From Megaleporinus macrocephalus (Eukaryota; Chordata; Actinopteri; Characiformes; Anostomidae), in contig CM038704.1 in NCBI GenBank assembly GCA_021613375.1, positions 6,235,538 to 6,299,537 on the forward strand: a stretch of 64,000 nt of DNA. Direction: 5' to 3'. Under the pieces are notes generated by a model. It saw only the letters and a program-made list of their open reading frames with translations. It was not told the DNA's origin and ran no database searches. Numbering within the stretch: position 1 is the stretch's first letter; each line of letters begins with the position of its first letter. The position numbers and the translations under genes were made by a program. Positions 55,561-64,000 of the stretch are shown here, piece by piece.

Positions 55561-58500
55561 CTTGATTAATTGACAGCTTGAACTATCAAAATTTTAACAT
55601 ATGTGGCTCCCAGAGAGGAAGCATATATCAGCCCACTGGCTTGATAAGGTCGGCACCCCACTGTTTGCCACTGCTGGTCCAGCCTTAGGATGACCAAGAT
55701 CACAGTCGCGAGTTCAAGATCTAACTGGTTCGATTATAAATGTGTTTTGCTTTTAATTTTAGAATATAATACAAATATTACAAACAACTGAGAGAAGAAG
55801 TAAGGACTGGAACTGACATAATTCTAAATATTTGCTGACACAAATTGTTTAATAAACTCAGGAAAGTCAGTAAATTGATTTGTGAGAGTACTATGGACCG
55901 TTGTGGTGGAAGTTGGTCTAATCTTCGCCTAAAGCACCGATGGCCCATCCAGAAAACACTGAGCCAAACGCCAGTGGGCCACCAGCTTTGCTGTTAGTGG
56001 GACAACAGTGGGTTTTGCACCAAGGGGCTGTTATAAAACTCTTACATTTCAAAAGCTTTAATTTTTCTCTGTCGTGTGTGAACATAGGAGCAGCCATTCA
56101 GCTTTTATCATGTTAGCAACCTTTTACAACATAATTATTCTAAAACAATGTCAAACAATACATCACTAGACCATTTTGGTCTACATTCTGGTGCGCCCAG
56201 CCACTGTTTCAACAAAATAGGTTTACAAAAAATTGGGTCCAAGTTCCTCAATGAGCAACCCAGGGGCAATAATGGCAAGAAAAGACTCCCTCAGAGCAAC
56301 AAGAAGAAACCTCAAGAGGAACCAGATGAGAAAAGGAAAGTCATCCAAAACTAGTAGTTGCCCAAATTACCCTTATGCTATGTGTAACCTCTGGGCGGCT
56401 ATTGCTAGCTTGACTGCTTAATAAGACTGCTTAACTCAGTTTCACATAGTTACCTTATATAACCACTCACCTTGCTGAAATGAAAATATGTAGCCACAAG
56501 TTTACAGCACCCATCCCCATCCCCCACTCCGGCTAAACCAACACCGTAGCTCATTAGTCACACTGAGTAAACTTAAGGAACCCATCCTGTCCTCCACAAA
56601 CCATGATACTAGTGATTCACTAACTTTGATATTCCTACTATCAGTTGTTTGTGCAGCACTACTAAATTACAAATGTTATTAGTGGTTCTACAAGTAGCTT
56701 CTTGCTGACACCCCCACTACCCCAATGCCCTTGGTAAATGAGTTATAATATCTATACACGTGTCAGGAAGCTACAGCAAGTTTTCACATGTCCAAATTGC
56801 GAAACTAATGGCTAGTGCTCAATACATCTGGCCATTTCTTGTATGACACAAAGCAGGGCTGTCCAAGCTTATCTGCAAACGTATCGGTTTGGCTGTAGGT
56901 TTTCATTCCAAACAAGCAGGCGCCCACCTGATTCCACTTGCTTAATCAATTGGGCTCAATCTTCTAACAGCTGTTAGAATCTGATGATAGCCACAAATTC
57001 TGGATCTTGTACTTTGCTTTAGATCAGCTAATGCAATCTTGGACCGACCTGCGCTTGGATTGTAACATTATCCCTGTCTTTTTAAGGCAGGAGCATCATG
57101 CTCAAACATGACTCTTGCAGAAGAACTTTGAATTTAGAAGCACACAGCAGTTGTTGGCTTGTACTGTACATGCATCATAAGGTGTCAAGTCATGGCACTA
57201 TGGTCTGATATGGCTCTAAATCACACTACCTCTAGTTCTACCAGCTTAAAGCATCCAGTTCAAAGGCCTATCTCTGGACTTTAGAGATTTAATGATGGCC
57301 ACGTTGTCTCTTGTGTGCACCTTCTCTGCAACTGGCTGGAAAATTGCATGAATCTTTTAAAGAAAAGATGCTACACGAGGACATGGCAGCTCTAGGATTC
57401 TAAAGACAGAGGCATTTGCTTCTTGGGGTTATCCTCTTGGGATCAATCCTGAAGTGATCTAACACTTCCATGTCAGAAGGAGGGAGGGGTGGGGGTTGTG
57501 GCTTGAGGCAGTTTGGCACCACCATGGAATGTGTAGGAAGTCAGTAGTTAAGGTTTTGCTTTGCATCACCTATCGCCTTTGGGAGGGAGGAACTGGGGGA
57601 GGAACAGATACAACTTCTTTTTTGTCTTTGGAACATAACTTGGTCAGATTTTCTTCTATCTTTGCACTTCCCTATTTCACACAGTAGTCCCTGGTGGTCT
57701 GCCTCTTTAGGGTTACACTGCTGATGTTTCAAGGAATCCTCAATTGGGAAGGATCCCTTTTCCTTGCTGGGTGGTCATGTGTGGACCCACATCACCAGTT
57801 GCCTCCAGTAATGGCTGTAGCCACTGAGCCATTGAACCATAATGGAAGACTGTTTAGCATGTATGAGCTTTGTCAGTGTGAGTTATATACATCTCTAATT
57901 GTCAGATGTTTGTACTGGTGTGCAGTCAACCAGTGAACCCTAGTACAAATCCATGGAGTGTTTCAGTTCCTGAAGGTTCCCCGTCCATCAGAAGTTTCTC
58001 TAGTCCAGTGTCTCTGGATTATCTTGCCTCATTTTTACACTGATTAGCACCTTCTTATGGGTGACTGGCACCTTCTTTTAAGTCTATCAGCCTGGTAGCA
58101 CAGACCATCTTGCCGAAAGAAATGGCAAAGAAGGAAAAAATTCAAGGTGAGCACCAAGAATTAAGAAATGAATGGATTTATATACATCCAGCTAGTTTTC
58201 TGATATGTTTAATGTGCAACAAGATACTATCCATCACCAGCAGGCCAAATGTTGAGAGACATTTTTGAAAAAACTGGTCAATATTTGTAGAAAACGATCC
58301 TAAGCTAAGGCTTAAAGCAGATTACGTTCTGTACTGAAACATTAGCACTTTGTACCAATAAAATGGACATTAAATGCTGTTGCTGTCAAGGTGGTTGGAT
58401 TCTTGTTGACATGGGACATTTGCTTTGCTGACCACAAACATGGGCACACAAAAAGTGGTTTTACTCTAGAAGAGTGCCTTTACTCTAGAAGAGTGACTTT

Positions 58501-59181
58501 ATTGGAATCCATCATCAACAGCCCTTCAAATTGTCTCAGGTGGTGCATATGGATGTAATAAGGGAGCAGTTATGAATGTAACTGTAATTCTGTGAACATC
58601 ATATGAATGCCAGTCACTGGGAACCTGTGGGACTCCCAGTGGTTCTGAACCTGATTAACAATGCAGACTGAAACCACAAAGGTTTTGACAGACTGGGTAA
58701 AAAGTTGGGGGGCACACGATTAACCTATATTATGCAGCTGTCAAGGAATGTTTTTCTCCAATCAGACAGCTGGACAGTGAATCTGGCGTATTAGCATCCC
58801 CAGTATTTTATGTTGCTGTCTTCAAACTTTTGATTGAATGTTGTGAAGTTTTGTAGTCATCATTGTCTTGTTGATGTTTTTACTCTGATGTTAATGGGTG
58901 TGCATGGGAGGAAGTCCCAGCCACAGTGTAGTCCCAAGCATGGTGGACAGGCCATGGGTTCCAACTGTGTGTATTGTCTCTGGTAGCATATTTACGTCCC
59001 TGTCTTTTCTCATTAGGCTGTCTGCTACAACACACAGGTAAAAACTATAACCTTCTCAGCCCACTGGTTCTCCTTGACTGGCTCTCCATCCTGCAGGGAA
59101 CACTGGTTTATTAATATTTTCATTTTTGACTTTTCACTATATTAACAGCCATCATTTTCAACCATGTATCATAAACAGACG
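55561..59181. other. Mostly unique DNA, no gene recognised
   Basis: 3.6 kb without arrays or clear transposon ends. A partial P-like motif ('aatggcaagaaaagactccctcagagcaacaagaagaaacc') is at 56268. Frames of 60-80 codons are unsupported. This lies upstream of the angpt1 promoter. Confidence 0.4.
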
Positions 59182-59662
59182 TACACTACTGTGCAAAATT
59201 CTGATAGTTTAAAAGTCTTTATCTGATCAATAAGTGTATTTTCACCACCAGATCTGATTAGATCAGATGTAAATAATCATATATACAATACAAAGTAACA
59301 TGAATATCTTATTGTGAGAGAAGTAGATCAGATCTTGATCCAGTTTGAAGAACAAAGTGTAGTTCCAGATTTCTCCTGGACGCCCCAGACATTGTATGAA
59401 TGTGTTCAGTTCCTTCAGCAGCAATCTTGATTTAGCTTAATGAAGTACTGAGCAGTCAAAGCAGGTATTAGATGAGAACTGTAAATAATACTGGGTTGTT
59501 TCCACAAGGAGAAGCTTGGAAAGGGTTAAACAAACACACTGATGTATGTAAAAGCACTACTTACTCTATTAATATTGTTTAATATTAAATATATAATGTG
59601 TTAAAATAGCTTTTAATATATAATAATGTTCCCAAGTGCCTTAAACTTTTGCACAGTACTGC
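59182..59662 (+). mobile_element. MITE family A, full-length copy
   Basis: About 480 bp with inverted ends 'cactactgtgcaaaattct' and 'ccttaaacttttgcacagtactg'. Interior closely matches the 43.1-kb copy, including 'tgggttgtttccacaaggagaagcttgg'. Confidence 0.85.
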
Positions 59663-61069
59663 TAATATTGAAAATGGCCCAGTACAGGTCTGCAGGCGGG
59701 TGGGATCCTCTGGTTTAGAGGACACAGTATGTTACTGCATTGCTTTGTTGGTATAAGATCTTAACCTGGCAAACGGTATAAACTCTTCCTCAGATCGCTT
59801 CTGCTGCTTATGCGGAATTTTCAGAACCGCAAACACATTCATATCTTCTAAAGGCGGGGGACCAAGTCAGGAAACCCGATACGGCTAACATAAGCAATTC
59901 AGAAAAGAAGCTGGAGCAAGTGATATTATCCATCTCCCCAAATCAAAACTGCACAATCAGATCCAGACACGGAACATCCATTACAACCTTCATATTTCAG
60001 CCCGACTTCCAGGAGAAGGTCCATTTCGTCTTCTTCTATCAGAAACTCGTTTATGGACATCGCTGGTGAAATTGAAGGGGACTGATTTGAAAGTACTGCT
60101 TGATACCATAAAGCTCCATTTGTCTTATTGCATTTCTGTTCGTCCTGGAAAACGGATGGCGTGCCAATATAGCTGAGACGTCTGTTCCAGCGAAGCGAGC
60201 GCTGTTGCTGCTCGTATCGAGTCTCCTTATCGTGCCTAAAGGGACCACTGGCTTCCAAGCACAATCGGTTGCTTAATTTATGAAGCCACTGCCAACATGT
60301 CGTTGAGGAGCGCCGAGTCCTGGCTATGACGGTAAACAGAGTTTTAATGGTTGTGAAGGTTAATTTCGCTTTATCAGGCCAGCTGCCTGAAAGCGCTCAG
60401 CGCTCAAATGTAGCGAACGCAGTTTTAGTCGAGCATCTTTCGTGACGCTTTAAAAGCCTTCGTGCTTCGGAGGCACTCCGGCCCAGGCCTACATGTGCTG
60501 CATCACTCAGGCCAACCGAAATGAATGCTGGAGCACACGGATGGCACATCTGGGGAGCGAAGCTTTTGATTGAAAACGTGTCTGTTTGATTAACAAGGTA
60601 CTTCTGACTAACTTCTCTCTCTCTTTCTTTCTTTCGTCCTTCCTGTCTCACTTGAGAGCTCACACTCTCAGTAATGTTCTCCACCTGCACAAACACACAC
60701 ACACTTACACGTGCGCACGAGGGGTGGGGGGAACCCGTAACCACAAACAGACGGCAACACGACACCCTGCAAAAATAAGAATGTCAGCTCTGCGTGACAT
60801 CTTCCCAGTCTGAGCTGTCTAAGTGTGATGATAAGGATGATTAATTTCCAGCCCCCTGCAGCGATTCAGTAGCCCGTTCTGATGTCGAAAAATATAGAAC
60901 ATCTTCAGCAATTCATGGATTACATTCATCACACATTTGGCGTGATTTATCAAGGGTGCTAATAGACAACAGCCCTTGACTTCTGGCCTACAAGTTCAGT
61001 GTTTAACTGGTTTGTCCATTCAGAAAAGAAAGATTTTGCAAGAAGTTAGTTTTTCTTAAATAGACACTC
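59663..61069. other. Non-repetitive DNA; unassigned 112-codon frame
   Basis: The minus-strand frame at 59926-60264 (MCLEASGPFRHDKETRYEQQQRS at its start, in part) is the only long non-repeat frame here, but no domain was recognised and its exon structure is unclear. CT- and CA-rich runs lie at 60613-60710. The block 59770-60560 has balanced base composition. Confidence 0.35.
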
Positions 61070-61554
61070 TGATTAATAATAATAATATTAATAATAATCT
61101 TTATTTTAAGAGCATTTACCGCTTTTCATACCAGTGGTAGCTCAAAGTGTTTTACAAACAGTTTTTATCAGTAATAACAAACTAAATGAGCCAAAGGTAA
61201 ATTCAAATTTATAAGTACTGAGATGTTAAAGTTTTAATTAAACCATGAATTAAAGAGAGACGTGTAGTAAAAGTGACTCTGAGCTCGATCGAGTGTCTAA
61301 CAGAAGCTGAACTGGGCTCCACAGTTTAGAAGCAGAAGAGCTGAAAGAGTCTTTCCAGGTTCTCTGTATGTTACTGAAGGTGTTTGTACAGAAGGTCAGT
61401 ATCTGCAGATCTAAGATCAGCAGCTGGAACATAAACAAAGAGACGTTCTAGATTATTTAGAGTTTATAGACGAGTACAGAAGTTTAAAGTCTGGTCTAAA
61501 AGATACAGGTAGTCAGTGCAACTCTTTTAAAACAGACCAGAACAGTGGTCAACT
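61070..61554 (-). repeat. Dispersed repeat with (AAT)n edge
   Basis: Starts with 'attaataataataatattaataataatctttattttaagagcatttaccgcttttcatacc' and includes 'gctgaactgggctccacagtttagaagcagaagagctg' and 'cagtatctgcagatctaagatcagcagctgg', a fish dispersed-repeat pattern (compare 6.55-6.9 kb). The 22-bp array begins where it ends. Confidence 0.55.
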
Positions 61555-61965
61555 TTGAACATTACAGCGATCAAATATGACCGATACAGTGATCAACTCT
61601 GACTATTACAGTGATCAACTCTGATCATCACAGTGATCAACTCTGACTATTATAGTGATCAACTCTGACCATTGCAGTGATCAACTCTGACCATTGCAGT
61701 GATCAACTCTGACTATTACAGTGATCAACTCAGATCATCACAGCGATCAACTCTGACCATTGCAGTGATCAACTCTGACTATTACAGTGATCAACTCTGA
61801 CTATTACAGTGATCAACTCATATCATTACAGTGATCAACTCTGACCAATCACAGTGATCAACTCTGACCAATCACAGTGATCAACTCTGACCATTACAGT
61901 GATCAACTCTGACCATCACAGTGATCAACTCTGACCATTTACAGTGATCAACTCTGACGTTGATG
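61555..61965 (+). repeat. 22-bp minisatellite, about 18 units
   Basis: The unit is 'tgatcaactctgaccattacag' (22 bp), with ccatta/ctatta/tcatca variants and a few 23-24-bp units. Confidence 0.93.
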
Positions 61966-62734
61966 AATAACTTTGTAGTGAAACCGAGAACTACCTTTCT
62001 GTTAAATATGACTTAAACCATCTAACACTGTGTGTGAGAAGCCAACCCAGCATTCAAAACAGTGAATTATTGTTGAACACACTGCATTTGTTTCTGAGTG
62101 AGTGCATGTTCATATATATCAAGTGTGCTAACGCATAAAAAAGGCTTCACAAGCAATTCGATTTCTCAAACAGATCATTTGAATGAAACAATGCAGAGCT
62201 AATAAACAACTATTACATCAACATTTTATTAACACTTTATGCAAGAAGTTTGGAGATGAACACGCAATGTAGCCACATCTACAGCAATTCCAATTATCAG
62301 ATCAATTTTTAAGTTTAAGTATGGCAAGGGACCGCTTCCGGCAATAAACCACCAAACAGAAGCAGAAAAAGAGTTAACACTGGTGCTATTTCCACCCCTA
62401 GAGACTTTCTTAGTAAGTAAAGAGATGAAGTTATGCTGAACTTGCAATGTTTCTTCTAGACTGGTAATAAGTGAAGAGGGGGTATGCGGAGGGTCCATGT
62501 TTTTTATTACATTATGGGGTGGACACTACAACTTCCTGGTGATATATTGCTCCCTATTTGTTTAAATTTGATGAATTGTGTCATCTTACTAACTGCTTAC
62601 AAATATGGCAGCTTGGAGACCTTTCCTGATTCCGTGTTTCATTCATAGAGAAGAAAATGTACTTTGATTTCCATTAATGCTGACTTTAACAACAGTTAAG
62701 AGCTGATTTTGACACAGCTTGTGTTTGATCTACA
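61966..62734. other. No recognisable gene
   Basis: AT-rich, no array, no transposon end recognised; an 89-codon minus-strand frame at 62229-62498 has no domain. Confidence 0.4.
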
Positions 62735-63060
62735 CTCATTGACAAAAAAACTAACTTACCCAGATTGAAATATTGGACTGTTTCTCCCGCTGGCCTATAA
62801 AAAGGCTCTCAGAGGCTACTGTAGGGTCATGTACCTCTTGGTGAGAGATCTGCTGGACATGCTGACTCTACAACCTATTCATTTTGTCCAGTTGACAGAC
62901 TTTGAGAAGAGCATCATCAGACTGAGAGAAACAGGAGATCATTTCAACTGACTGCTCGCCATCTACGCTGTTCTGGCCAAGCTGTTAGGACGTGGTGGGA
63001 GCAGTGGTTACGTGAGGGCACGTATCTCATCTCATATCCAGACTGGAGGCCCACAGTGAG
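62735..63060 (+). pseudogene. Tc1/mariner N-terminal transposase remnant
   Basis: 'actcattgacaaaaaaac' at 62735 looks like a transposon end. Downstream, in shifted frames, come a DFEKSIIRLRETG-like stretch and ARHLRCSGQAVRTWWEQWLREGTY, which match the two helix-turn-helix parts of a Tc1-type DNA-binding domain. Stops and a frameshift interrupt them; the catalytic domain is absent. Confidence 0.55.
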
Positions 63061-63135
63061 CTAGATCTTTTCACTTGTACAGTTTTCCCCAATAAATGTA
63101 TCCATTTGCTATAATATTATAATGGCATTCACGTA

Positions 63136-63621
63136 TACACAGTGGAGTCACATTATTATGACCAGATGGGCTGGGAGACTCAATAAGGTCCTGGTAGGTT
63201 GTCAGAGGTATCTGGAGCCATGCTGAGTGCAGTGCATCCTACAGTTGCTGGAGGGAACATGGGATCTATAGAGCCAACACGATGATCCAGGTGATCCCAC
63301 AGATGCTTAGTTGGGTTCAAGTCTGGGAAATTAGGGGTCCAGTTTAGTACTTGGAAGGCTTGGTCTGCTCTTCCAATCAATCTTCTAACCGCATCATCTT
63401 TCTGGAAGATCCCATTCGCCCCAGTAAAGACACTCAGCATGTATGGTGTACGTGATCTGCAAGGATGGATTCAGACTCAAATCGGTTGAGAGTCTCCTCC
63501 ATATGGATGAGCGGGTTCACAGAATGCCACGAAAAAATTCCCCAGACCATAACGGTGCCACCTTTGTGCTGCCACTGTCAAAATAGATAGTGTTCATAAT
63601 AATGTGACTCAACTGTGTATA
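63136..63621 (-). mobile_element. Mariner/Tc1-type element, internally deleted
   Basis: About 486 bp with near-perfect inverted ends: 'tatacacagtggagtcacattattatgacc' (left) and, read inward, 'tatacacagttgagtcacattattatgaac' (right), with TA at the borders. The minus-strand interior keeps a transposase C-terminal piece with LNWTPNFPDLNPTKHLWDHL, the region of the last DDE residue (here Lys-His instead of Glu-His). Most of the transposase is lost. Confidence 0.88.
63180..63440 (-). pseudogene. Mariner-type transposase C-terminal remnant
   Basis: An open frame of 86 codons includes FQKDDAVRRL and NWTPNFPDLNPTKHLWDHLDHRV. In active relatives the motif is PDLNPIEHLW; here the catalytic Glu is replaced by Lys, so the fragment cannot be a working transposase. 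Confidence 0.75.
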
Positions 63622-64000
63622 CATTTTTATGCCAATTTTTATTTGTTTATTTTTGTTGATGACTGTATATCTCTGATTGATTTCATGTGAATTATTCGCA
63701 CCATAGCCTACTTTCCTGGCATCTCCACCGCTTTGGCTCTTGGGCTGGGAAACCCTAACAATGCACAGCAAATGCCACATCTAGAATAAACTCTTGACTT
63801 TTTGTTATATCTCCTGTGTAACAACATATGACCGGCCAAGAACCGAGCAGACAATTGTCCAATTAGGGTCCCCTGAAATGAGGGGACTGATTAAAAGGTC
63901 TTGGTTCTTATATGGTTCACTTAATATACATACCAACACCCACAGATTAAATCTGACATTCTGCACTTCAGCCTCTTGTTCCATTTAAAAGCCAATGTGC
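63622..64000. other. No recognisable gene
   Basis: Short non-coding stretch to the window edge. Confidence 0.4.

Noticed and set aside
42500..64000. Exons of rspo2, the gene upstream of ANGPT1 in mammals
   Set aside because: No furin-like or thrombospondin-type cysteine pattern was seen in any frame.

Overview
The window looks like nuclear DNA of a teleost fish. It is AT-rich and intron-poor in recognisable exons, and it is crowded with fish-type transposable elements: Tc1/mariner, Tol2-like hAT, Harbinger, an LTR element, a Rex1/L2-like LINE end and tRNA-derived SINE pieces. Several dispersed repeats (near 6.9-7.2 kb, 39.9-40.4 kb, 37.7-38.2 kb) are, from memory, frequent in ostariophysan fishes (characins, catfishes, knifefishes). 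That placement is an inference, not something proved here.

Only one host protein-coding exon is convincing: the first coding exon of an angiopoietin gene, most like angpt1, on the minus strand at 41580-41891. It has an ATG, a signal peptide, the start of the angiopoietin N-terminal region and a clean GT splice donor. Everything at lower coordinates would then be intron 1, since no second exon was recognised. Everything above about 42.5 kb would be promoter-proximal and upstream intergenic DNA.

Left part (1-18.4 kb): copies of a roughly 200-bp dispersed repeat (family R) and a roughly 450-bp MITE (family A), a Tc1 transposon inserted into an R copy, a 31-bp and a 19-bp minisatellite, and two copies of a Tol2-like hAT element whose interiors are 36-bp minisatellites of about 17 and about 87 units. 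The larger hAT copy sits inside an older Tc1-type element. Middle (18.4-36 kb): a non-autonomous LTR retrotransposon with 5-bp target duplication (18450-22017) whose interior is almost wholly GC-rich, mostly codon-multiple tandem repeats; then 37-bp, ~155-bp and ~330-bp arrays, a Harbinger MITE and further MITEs. Right part (41.5-64 kb): angpt1 exon 1, a 3.5-kb array of a 20-bp unit that matches the box-A head of a tRNA-derived SINE, a Harbinger ORF2 remnant, a LINE end that runs into a 54-58-bp array, which is fused to a 24-bp array built from a Tc1 terminal repeat, and finally two mariner/Tc1 remnants.

The unifying observation is that several of the large minisatellites begin at, or are made of, the end of a transposable element (SINE head, Tc1 terminal repeat, LINE 3' coding end, hAT subterminal region, LTR-element coding region). 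No prokaryotic features, CRISPR arrays or defence systems are present. Copy numbers and the edges of repeats are read by eye and are approximate.
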